DNA of 64,000 nt. Origin: Paracoccus yeei ATCC BAA-599 (GTDB lineage Bacteria; Pseudomonadota; Alphaproteobacteria; Rhodobacterales; Rhodobacteraceae). Positions 57,607 to 64,000 of this stretch are shown piece after piece (positions within the stretch are counted from its first letter, which is position 1; each line of letters starts with the position of its first letter). The stretch lies in assembly GCF_000622145.1 (NCBI RefSeq), contig NZ_JHWH01000023.1, positions 24,946 to 88,945 on the forward strand, read 5' to 3'. The notes beneath the pieces were generated by a model. That model ran no database searches. It was not told the DNA's origin and saw nothing but the letters and a program-made list of their open reading frames with translations. The position numbers and the translations under genes are program-made.

Positions 57607-58340
57607 CCGCCGTCGACCAGGTGATAGCTGCCGGTGATGAAGCTGGCGTGGTCGGACAGCAGGAACAGGACCAGGCCCGAGATTTCCTCGGACCGGCCCA
57701 GCCGCCCGATCGGGTGCTTGCCGATCAGCCAGCTGCGCTGGTCCTGGTCCATGTGCGACAGCAGCGGCGTGTCGATGAAGCCGGGCCCGACCGAGTTCAC
57801 GCGGATGCCCTTGTCGCCGTATTCCATCGCCGCCGACTTGGTCAGCCCGACGACGGCGTGCTTGGCCGCGACATAGGCGGGCGACCCGGCGAATCCGACG
57901 GACCCCAGGATCGAGGCCATGTTGACGATGGCCCCGCCGCCCGCGTCCAGCATTGCGGGAATGCCGAACCGCATGCCGTAGAAGACGGCGTTCAGGTTGA
58001 CGCCGATGACCTTGTCCCAGGCCTCCAGCGGGTATTCCCCGGTCGGCGCGCTTGCCCCGCCGATGCCGGCGTTGTTGACCAGCAGGTGCAGCCCGCCGTT
58101 GTCGCGGGCCAGATCGACCAGCCGCGACACCGCCTGGGGGTCCGACACGTCGCCGCCCGCCGCCAGCGCCTGGCCGCCCTCGCCGCCGATCCGGTCCGTG
58201 ACCCTTTGCGCGGCGTCTGCGTTCAGGTCGGCCACGATCACCTTGGCGCCGGCCCGCGCCAGGTCCAGCGCAATCGCCTCGCCGATGCCCGAGCCTGCGC
58301 CCGTCACCAAGGCGGTCTTTCCATCAAAGCGGATGTCCAT
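57591..58340 (-). CDS. SDR-family NAD(P)-dependent oxidoreductase
   Basis: 249-residue classical short-chain dehydrogenase. The coenzyme motif TGAGSGIGEAIA is at 14-25, followed by NNAG, and the catalytic Ser-Tyr-Lys sits in MASILGS and AYVAAKHAV. The C-terminus DGGYTAP is typical. It faces the lactonase gene and overlaps it tail to tail, so it could supply the sugar-oxidising step, but it is on the opposite strand. Substrate not determinable. Confidence 0.9.
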   Translation of the reverse strand: MDIRFDGKTALVTGAGSGIGEAIALDLARAGAKVIVADLNADAAQRVTDRIGGEGGQALAAGGDVSDPQAVSRLVDLARDNGGLHLLVNNAGIGGASAPTGEYPLEAWDKVIGVNLNAVFYGMRFGIPAMLDAGGGAIVNMASILGSVGFAGSPAYVAAKHAVVGLTKSAAMEYGDKGIRVNSVGPGFIDTPLLSHMDQDQRSWLIGKHPIGRLGRSEEISGLVLFLLSDHASFITGSYHLVDGGYTAP

Positions 58341-58360
58341 GGCATGTCCTTTCTGGTTCG

Positions 58361-58419
58361 CGGGCGCGCTGCCGCGCCCGTGTGGAACAGCGTGCCGCCG
58401 CCCGGGTTCCGGCCCGGGC
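58361..58419. terminator. Two strong hairpins between gloA and the SDR gene
   Basis: CGGGCGCG/CGCGCCCG around CTGC (58361-58380), and GCCCGGG/CCCGGGC around TTCCGG (58400-58419). They lie just after the leftward gloA stop and just before the SDR start. They probably end gloA transcription and keep it apart from the SDR gene. Confidence 0.5.
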
Positions 58420-58432
58420 CTGCGGCCTTGCG

Positions 58433-58828
58433 TCACAGATAGCGGCCCCGCCGCTGCAGCACCTCGATCTGATAGCCGTCCGGGTCGGCGACGAAGAAGA
58501 AGCGCGCGATCACCTCGCCCCCTGGTGCAAAGTCGACCAGCTTGCGCGGCGCCAGGCCCAGGGCGGTCAGCCGCGCATGTTCGGCGTCGACATCCGCGAC
58601 CGAAACGGCCAGATGCCCATAGCCGTCGCCCAGGTCATAGGGTGCCTCGCGGTTCTTGTTGATCGTCAGTTCCAGCTCGAACCCGGTTTCGTCATTGGAC
58701 AGATAGACCAGCGTGAAGCTGTCGAAATCCAGCCTTTGCGCCACCCGCAAGCCGAACGCCTGGCCGTAGAAATCAACCGAGCGTGCCTCGTCCAGCACCC
58801 GGATCATCGAGTGGATCATCTTTGCCAT
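58433..58828 (-). CDS. gloA: Lactoylglutathione lyase (glyoxalase I)
   Basis: 131-residue VOC-fold enzyme that converts the methylglyoxal-glutathione adduct to S-lactoylglutathione. The metal ligands known for E. coli GloA (His5, Glu56, His74, Glu122) have clear counterparts: His6, Glu53, His72 and Glu122. The N-terminus MIHSMIRVLD and FVADPDGYQIEVLQ are typical. It diverges from the PhnD-type transporter across 138 bp. Confidence 0.9.
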   Translation of the reverse strand: MAKMIHSMIRVLDEARSVDFYGQAFGLRVAQRLDFDSFTLVYLSNDETGFELELTINKNREAPYDLGDGYGHLAVSVADVDAEHARLTALGLAPRKLVDFAPGGEVIARFFFVADPDGYQIEVLQRRGRYL

Positions 58829-58966
58829 CGGGTTTGCATCCTTTCGCCCCTGTCGCGCGCATGGTTCCCCGGCCGGCGCAAAGATGCAACCGGCGCTGGA
58901 GCTTCGGGACCGGATATGCGATCAATTCCGGGCACTGGCACGGACCCGATTGCAAAGGAAATCAGC
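58829..58966. promoter_or_regulatory. Divergent gloA/ABC promoter region
   Basis: 138 bp. TTGCATC (58834-58840) and GATGCAA (58883-58889) form a widely spaced inverted pair. AAGGAA near 58955 is the ribosome site for the rightward gene. No clear promoter boxes were picked out. Confidence 0.3.
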
Positions 58967-59875
58967 ATGATCATTAAGCCCGCCGCCTTGAAACCAGGCC
59001 GCCGCACCGTGATCGGCATGGGACTGGGCCTTGCCGCCCTTGGCCTGGGTGCCCGCAGCCCGGCGCGCGCCCAGGGCCAGCCGACGCTGTATTTCTCGGC
59101 CATTCCCGATGACGACGAAACCCGGCTGATGCAGCGCTTCTCGGGCGTCGCCGCCTATCTGGAACGCCAGCTCGGCGTTCCGGTGCGCTATGTCCCGGTC
59201 AAGGATTACGCGGCCTCGGTCGTGGCCTTTCGCAACGACCAGATCCAGCTGGGCTGGTTCGGCGGGCTGACCGGCGTGCAGGCGCAGCTGGCCGTTCCCG
59301 GATCGCAGGCCATCGCCCAAGGGGACGAGGACGCGCGCTTCGTGTCCTATTTCATCGCCCACGAGAGCACCGGGTTGCAGAAATCCGACGGCTTCCCGAT
59401 GGGCGCGCGCGGCCTGAGCTTTACCTTCGGCGCGCAGACCTCGACCTCGGGGCGGCTGTTCCCGGATTATTACATCCGCAAGGAAACGGGCGAGGCGCCG
59501 GACCAGTTCTTTTCGCGCGTGGGCTTTTCGGGGGATCACGCGCAGACGCTGCGGCTGGTGTCGACCGGGGCCTATCAGGTCGGCGCGCTGAACTATACCG
59601 TCTATGAAAAGGCCGTGGCCGAACAGGCCCCCGAGGTCGCGACCACCCGCGTGATCTGGCAGACGCCGCCGTTCCCCGATTACAACTGGACGATCCGGGG
59701 CGATGTCGATGCGCGGTTCGGCGAAGGCTTCATCGAGAAGGTCCGCGCCGCCCTGATCGGCATGACCGACCCGGCGCTGCTTGAATCCTTCCCGCGCAAG
59801 GCGTTCATCCCGACCTCGAACGAGGCCTATCAGCCGATCCTGGAAACCGGCCGCGCGCTGGGTCTGCTGGACTGA
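58967..59875 (+). CDS. PhnD-family ABC substrate-binding protein, putative selenate type
   Basis: 302 residues. The N-terminus has a twin-arginine-like signal (GRRTVIGMGLGLAALGLG, then PARA). The mature part reads AIPDDDETRLMQRFSGVAAY, VPVKDYAASVVAFRND, QLGWFGGLTGVQAQ, then TFGAQTSTSGR. This pattern matches the group named putative selenate ABC transporter binding protein rather than classical phosphonate PhnD; the selenate role of that group is itself unproven as far as I know. First gene of a three-gene transporter operon. Confidence 0.75.
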   Translation: MIIKPAALKPGRRTVIGMGLGLAALGLGARSPARAQGQPTLYFSAIPDDDETRLMQRFSGVAAYLERQLGVPVRYVPVKDYAASVVAFRNDQIQLGWFGGLTGVQAQLAVPGSQAIAQGDEDARFVSYFIAHESTGLQKSDGFPMGARGLSFTFGAQTSTSGRLFPDYYIRKETGEAPDQFFSRVGFSGDHAQTLRLVSTGAYQVGALNYTVYEKAVAEQAPEVATTRVIWQTPPFPDYNWTIRGDVDARFGEGFIEKVRAALIGMTDPALLESFPRKAFIPTSNEAYQPILETGRALGLLD

Positions 59876-59884
59876 CCGCCGCCG

Positions 59885-60547
59885 ATGCTGCGGATCGAGG
59901 GCGAGACGCTGGGATACGGCGACCGGGCGGTGCTGGCCGACCTGCGCTTTCACCTGCGCCAGGGCGAGCGCGTCGTCCTGCTGGGCCGCAGCGGCAGCGG
60001 GAAAAGCACGCTGCTGAACGCGGCCTATGCGCGTCTTGCCCCCGAACACGCCGCGCGCATCGCGCTGGTGCCGCAGGAACACGGGCTGGTGCCGCAGCTT
60101 TCGGTCTTTCACAACACCTACATGGGGCGGCTGGACCGCCATTCGACGGCCTGGAACCTGCTGAACCTGGTCTGGCCCCAGCGAAGCGCGCGCGCCTCGG
60201 TCGATCTGGCGCTGGACCGGGTGGGCTTGGCGGGCCTGGCGCGGCGGCCGGTCGGCGCCCTGTCGGGCGGGCAGAAGCAGCGTACCGCGCTGGCGCGGGC
60301 GATCCATCGCGGCGGCGATGTGCTGATCGCGGACGAACCCGTCTCGGCCGTGGACGAACGCCACGGGGCCGCGCTTCTGGACCTGCTGGCGGCGCGGTTT
60401 CCGACCATGCTGGTCGCGCTGCATGATGTGGCGCAGGCACGGCGGCTGGCCAGCCGGATCGTCGGCATCCGGGGCGGGCGGCTGGTGCTGGACCAGCCCG
60501 CGCAGGCGGTGACGGATGACCAGATCGACGCGCTTTACCGTGTCTAG
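59885..60547 (+). CDS. PhnC-like ABC transporter ATPase
   Basis: 220 residues, short for a PhnC protein (usually 240-270). Walker A is GRSGSGKST, the Q-loop LVPQEHGLVPQLSVF, the signature LSGGQKQRTALARA, Walker B VLIADEP, and the H-loop His is in VALHDVAQ. All key residues are present. It begins nine bases after the binding-protein stop and overlaps the permease gene by up to 32 bases. Confidence 0.9.
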   Translation: MLRIEGETLGYGDRAVLADLRFHLRQGERVVLLGRSGSGKSTLLNAAYARLAPEHAARIALVPQEHGLVPQLSVFHNTYMGRLDRHSTAWNLLNLVWPQRSARASVDLALDRVGLAGLARRPVGALSGGQKQRTALARAIHRGGDVLIADEPVSAVDERHGAALLDLLAARFPTMLVALHDVAQARRLASRIVGIRGGRLVLDQPAQAVTDDQIDALYRV

Positions 60548-62096
60548 CCCCGCGCGCGGATATGCGCCCGGCCGCATCGGCACGGCGCTGGCCTTCGTGG
60601 CTCTGGGGCTGGCGCTGCTGCCCTTTGCGGACCTGGGCATCGCCGGCCACGCCCCCTGGGCCGAACTCAGGCGCATGGTCTCGGGTCTGATGGCGCCCGA
60701 TTTCGGCGCGCTGGAGTCGCTGGCCCGCACGGCGGGGCTGACCGTGGCCTTTGCGCTGTGTGGCGTCGCCCTGGGCGCGGCCTGCGGCTTTGCGCTGGCG
60801 CCGCTTTACAGGCTCGGCCCGGTGCGGCTGGGCTGTGTCGCCATCCGTGCGGTCCACGAACTGTTCTGGGCCATCCTGCTGATGCAGGTCACGGGCCTGT
60901 CGGCCACCACCGGCATCCTGGCCATCGCGATCCCTTATGCGGGCATCTTCGCCAAGGTCTTCTCGGAATACCTGGACGAGGCCGACCCCCGCCCCGCCCG
61001 CGCCATGCCGCCGGGCGCCGGGGTCCTGTCGGTGTTCTTCTATGCCCGCCTGCCGCTGGTCTTGCGCGAATTCGGGACCTATGCGCTTTACCGGCTGGAA
61101 TGTGCGCTGCGGTCCAGCGCGGTCCTGGGCTTCATCGGCCTGCCCACCCTGGGGTTCGAGCTGGACAGCTTTTTCCGCCAGGGCATGTACGGCGCCGTCG
61201 CGGCGGTGCTGATCGTCTATTACGCGATGATCGCCAGCATGTGGCTGTGGATGCGCTGGCGGCTGGCGCCGCTTTACGTGCTGAGCTCGGCTGCGTTCCT
61301 GGCGACGCTTGCGACCCCGCCGATGGCGCCCGGCGCGCTGTGGCGGTTCCTGACCAGCGACATCGTGCCCGCACCCCTGCGCGGCGGTGAGCTGAGCGAC
61401 GCCGCGACCTGGCAGCGCTTCGCCGGCTGGCTGGGCGATCTTCTGTGGCACCAGGCGCTGCCGGGACTGGGGGCGACGATGGTGGTGGCGCAACTTGCGC
61501 TGGTCCTCGCGGGGCTTGTCGCGCTGCTGGGCTTTCCGCTGATCGTGCCGCGCATCGCCGGCCGCTGGGGGGCGCTGGCAGGCCATCTGGGGCTGGTCGT
61601 CGGGCGATCGACGCCGGAATACATGCTGGCCTATGTGATGCTTCAGATCCTCGGCCCCTCGATGCTGCCGGCGGTCATCGCGCTGGGGCTGCACAACGGC
61701 GCGATCATCGCCCATCTGGTCGGCCGTCAGTCCGACCATGTGACGCGCGACCTGCGTCCCGACGCGCCGCGCGGCGTCGACCTTTACACCTGGGAGGTGC
61801 TGCCCCGCATCTACGGCAACTTCCTGGCGCTGTGCCTTTACCGATGGGAGATCATCGTCCGGGAATCGGCGATCCTGGGGCTTTTGGGCATTTCGACCCT
61901 GGGGTTCTACATCGGCACCGCCATCCAGGAAATCAGGACCGACCGTGCCGTCGTTTTGCTGGCGGTGACGGTCCTGGTCACGGTGCTGATCGACCTGGTG
62001 TCGCGCCGCAGCCGTGCCCGCCTGGGGCTGAGCGTACGCATTCGGCAGTCGCAGGACGGGGCAGAAAACGAGACGGCTGCCGAGGCCTTGGGCTGA
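60516..62096 (+). CDS. Fused double permease of the PhnD-type ABC transporter
   Basis: 526 residues containing two PhnE-like permease units in tandem. The first unit has IRAVHELFWAILLMQVTGL and LRSSAVLGFIGLPTLGF. The second has GRSTPEYMLAYVMLQILGP and VRESAILGLLGISTLGFYIG. Each carries the cytoplasmic EAA-like loop of the family, so one chain can form the whole channel. The start could also be GTG at 60540, which would shorten the overlap with the ATPase gene. Confidence 0.88.
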   Translation: MTRSTRFTVSSPARGYAPGRIGTALAFVALGLALLPFADLGIAGHAPWAELRRMVSGLMAPDFGALESLARTAGLTVAFALCGVALGAACGFALAPLYRLGPVRLGCVAIRAVHELFWAILLMQVTGLSATTGILAIAIPYAGIFAKVFSEYLDEADPRPARAMPPGAGVLSVFFYARLPLVLREFGTYALYRLECALRSSAVLGFIGLPTLGFELDSFFRQGMYGAVAAVLIVYYAMIASMWLWMRWRLAPLYVLSSAAFLATLATPPMAPGALWRFLTSDIVPAPLRGGELSDAATWQRFAGWLGDLLWHQALPGLGATMVVAQLALVLAGLVALLGFPLIVPRIAGRWGALAGHLGLVVGRSTPEYMLAYVMLQILGPSMLPAVIALGLHNGAIIAHLVGRQSDHVTRDLRPDAPRGVDLYTWEVLPRIYGNFLALCLYRWEIIVRESAILGLLGISTLGFYIGTAIQEIRTDRAVVLLAVTVLVTVLIDLVSRRSRARLGLSVRIRQSQDGAENETAAEALG

Positions 62097-62116
62097 GCGG
62101 ACATCCATGGTGATCT

Positions 62117-62140
62117 GACACACTAGTATCTTGGTGTGTC
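62117..62140. promoter_or_regulatory. Inverted repeat after the ABC operon
   Basis: GACACAC and GTGTGTC flank a 10-base AT-rich loop containing CTAG. It lies 20 bp past the permease stop and directly before the truncated dehydrogenase. It may be the operon terminator or a former operator of the dehydrogenase gene. Confidence 0.4.
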
Positions 62141-62695
62141 TTGACTCCCGGAGCAAGGGAATGCGGCCCAACCCCCTCGACCGTGGGCAAGCGCACGGGG
62201 ATCGTCGGGCTTGGCAATATCGGCCGGGCCATCGCGCGCCGGTGCGAGGCCCTGGGCCACCGGATCGGCTATTTCGGGCGCAGCCGAAAGCCGGTGGATT
62301 ACGACTTCTTTCCCGACCTGACGGCGCTGGCCGGCTGGGCCGACATCCTGATCGTGGCGACCCCGGGCGGGCCCGAGACCGAGGGGCTGATCTCGGCCCC
62401 GGTGATCGCGGCGCTGGGACCGGAGGGAACGCTGGTCAATGTCGCGCGCGGCACGGTGGTGGACGAGGGCGCGCTGGTCGCGGCCCTGCGCGATGGCCGC
62501 CTGGGCTCGGCCGGGCTGGACGTCTATCTGAACGAACCGCGGCCGGACCCCGCGTTCGCGGCGCTGCCGAACGCGGTGCTTTATCCCCACCACGCCAGCG
62601 GGACCGAGGAAACCCGCGACCGCATGGCCCAGTTGACGCTGGACAACCTGGCGGCCTTCTTCGCAGGCCAGCCGTTGCCGACCCCGGTGAACTGA
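62141..62695 (+). pseudogene. 5'-truncated D-2-hydroxyacid dehydrogenase
   Basis: About 184 codons corresponding to the C-terminal 55-60% of a hydroxypyruvate reductase-like D-2-hydroxyacid dehydrogenase (usually ~315 aa). The NAD motif GIVGLGNIG and the catalytic Arg (NVARGTVVDE), Glu (LNEPRPDP) and His (PHHASGTEE) are intact. The N-terminal catalytic half is absent: the match begins at about 62180 and only 85 bp separate it from the permease stop. Only a TTG or internal start is available. Probably a deletion relic, although the frame itself is undamaged. Confidence 0.75.
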
Positions 62696-62793
62696 AGCTG
62701 TGCCGGCCTTGGCACGCCTTCGTTGCCAGTGGCAGGAAGGGTGATCGCCCGCTAGAACGGGCCAGCCCGCTTGCCATTTCCCGGAGGTCGACG

Positions 62794-63447
62794 ATGACGC
62801 TGACAGACTGGACCCCACGCCCGCGCCCCGCGCGCGCGCCGCTGGAGGGTCGCTATGTGCGCCTTGAGCCGCTGGCGCAGGATCATGCCCCGGCGCTGTT
62901 CGATGCCGCCACCGCTCCGGGGGCCGAGGACCGCTTCCGCTGGCTGTTCGAAACGCCGCCTGAAAGCCAGGACGCGTTCGGCGACTGGCTTGAACGGGCC
63001 GCCCGTTCCGACGATCCGCTGTTCTTCGCCGTCGTGGATCGGCGGACCGGCCGCGCCGAGGGACGGCAGGCGCTGATGCGCATCGACCAGGGCCACGGCG
63101 TCATCGAGATCGGCAATATCATGTGGGGTCCGGCCCTGCAGCGCACGCGCATGGCGACCGAGGCGCTGTTCCTGTTCGCCGATCATGTCTTCGACCTTGG
63201 CTACCGGCGCTTCGAATGGAAATGCAACGCCTTGAACGCGCCCTCGAAACGGGCCGCGGAACGATTCGGCTTCCGGCCCGAGGGCGTGTTCCGCCAGCAC
63301 ATGGTCGTCAAGGGCGAAAGCCGCGACACGGCCTGGTTCGCGATGACGGACGGCGACTGGCAGCGGCTGCGGCCGCTTTACCTGGCATGGCTGCACCCCG
63401 ACAACTTCGACGCCGCAGGCCGGCAGAAGGAGCCGCTGCGGATATAG
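62794..63447 (+). CDS. GNAT-family N-acetyltransferase (RimJ/RimL-like)
   Basis: 217 residues. The opening GRYVRLEPLAQDHAPALFDA and the acetyl-CoA region GPALQRTRMATEALFLFADH are followed by WKCNALNAPSKRAAERFGF, the pattern of RimJ/RimL-type acetyltransferases. CGGAGG sits just before the ATG. The substrate, a protein N-terminus or a small amine, cannot be told. It is an isolated gene. Confidence 0.88.
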   Translation: MTLTDWTPRPRPARAPLEGRYVRLEPLAQDHAPALFDAATAPGAEDRFRWLFETPPESQDAFGDWLERAARSDDPLFFAVVDRRTGRAEGRQALMRIDQGHGVIEIGNIMWGPALQRTRMATEALFLFADHVFDLGYRRFEWKCNALNAPSKRAAERFGFRPEGVFRQHMVVKGESRDTAWFAMTDGDWQRLRPLYLAWLHPDNFDAAGRQKEPLRI

Positions 63448-63766
63448 CGAGGGGGGGCGTGCGGGCGCCGTTCAGCCGTCAGCGCGGGCTGACGTCAGGG
63501 GTGGTGAGTCCTCTGCCCTGCCTCCGCATTCGTACGGGAAATGGCCGGGCGCACCGATACCAAGCGAAACCCTGGTCGGCCGGTTGGACCGCGCCCTGGA
63601 TGAGGCCAAGGCGCCGCTGGCTGCTGGTCGACATGAAGTCGGACTGGGCGCAGGTCTTCCGCCCCGCACCGCAAGAAGGCGCCCCGGTTAGCCCAGTCCG
63701 CTTCATGCGACCAGGGCTTGCGATCATGCGGGTTTGCGCACACGGTGGGATGCCACGCTGCCTGTC
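63448..63766. other. 319-bp gap between the GNAT gene and pta
   Basis: No gene was recognised. One short plus-strand frame (LVGRLDRALDEAKAPLAAGR, near 63570-63630) has GC-rich codons but no start context or known family. The right half is occupied by the long hairpin listed separately. Confidence 0.4.
63624..63714. repeat. Long imperfect inverted repeat
   Basis: The left arm 63624-63649 (CTGGTCGACATGAAGTCGGA...) and right arm 63691-63714 are reverse complements over 24 positions with two single-base indels. The 41-base spacer can also pair internally. It begins about 53 bp after the pta stop, so it could form the 3' end of the pta transcript, or be a small mobile element end pair. Confidence 0.6.

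Positions 63767-64000
<234 letters not shown>

Noticed and set aside
58967..62695. A phosphite oxidation (ptxABCD-like) cluster
   Set aside because: The arrangement of an ABC transporter plus a D-2-hydroxyacid dehydrogenase suggested it, but the binding protein fits the putative selenate group and the dehydrogenase fragment looks like a hydroxypyruvate reductase and is truncated.

Overview
The window is high-GC, densely packed alphaproteobacterial DNA, most likely from Paracoccus or a close member of the Rhodobacterales. The main support is the nitrate-assimilation cluster, whose gene content and order (nasT-nasS-nasA-nasB-nasG-nasH-nasC) match Paracoccus denitrificans. The heterotetrameric sarcosine oxidase operon, the short HisG with HisZ, and the Entner-Doudoroff gene arrangement fit the same group. 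Genes are commonly joined by 4-base ATGA overlaps.

Layout. 1-5.5 kb: sarcosine oxidase operon soxB-(small membrane protein)-(TfoX-like)-soxD-soxA-soxG on the minus strand. 5.7-11 kb: ccmI-ruvX, then hisS-hisZ-hisG, slyX and a DUF4177 gene. 11.6-20 kb: a set of phased 11-bp repeats, a DUF2254 membrane protein, gatB, a Kef-type CPA2 antiporter, and an 1112-residue Pro/Ala-rich bitopic protein whose two ends look like GspL/PilM and GspC/PilP domains. 20-22.5 kb: a SIMPL-domain periplasmic protein and metY, with a 22-bp inverted repeat next to it. 22.6-30 kb: the upper Entner-Doudoroff and oxidative pentose phosphate genes zwf-pgl-pgi and edd, with a PIN-domain protein and an RlmI-type methyltransferase between them. 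Similar palindromes lie in front of zwf and edd. 30.1-32.1 kb: an IS5-type element, an IS66 remnant and atypical sequence. 32.2-36.5 kb: an RND efflux adaptor/pump pair. 36.6-46.1 kb: the nas cluster. 46.2-52.1 kb: mprF, an HPP-CBS membrane protein and a two-component system. 52.3-58.8 kb: a CUT2-type sugar ABC transporter with an SMP-30 lactonase, and facing it an SDR dehydrogenase and glyoxalase I. 59-62.1 kb: a PhnD-family ABC transporter of the putative selenate type with a fused permease. 62.1-64 kb: a 5'-truncated 2-hydroxyacid dehydrogenase, a GNAT acetyltransferase, a large hairpin, and the 3' end of pta.

How it works together. Glucose-6-phosphate is interconverted with fructose-6-phosphate by Pgi and oxidised by Zwf and Pgl to 6-phosphogluconate, which Edd dehydrates to KDPG. 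The aldolase gene eda is not seen, and an IS sits where it would be expected after edd. Nitrate is imported by NasA and reduced by NasC and then NasB, with NasG as the likely electron carrier and NasH as a nitrite channel. NasS-NasT is expected to control the operon by antitermination, and a hexaloop hairpin that fits an ANTAR target lies in the leader ahead of nasA.

No tRNA, rRNA or CRISPR array was recognised. The most unusual items are the GspL/GspC-like composite protein, the helically phased 11-bp repeats, the low-GC 3' end of hisS, the paired zwf/edd operators and the nas leader hairpin. All domain assignments are by reading of sequence; no database search was run.
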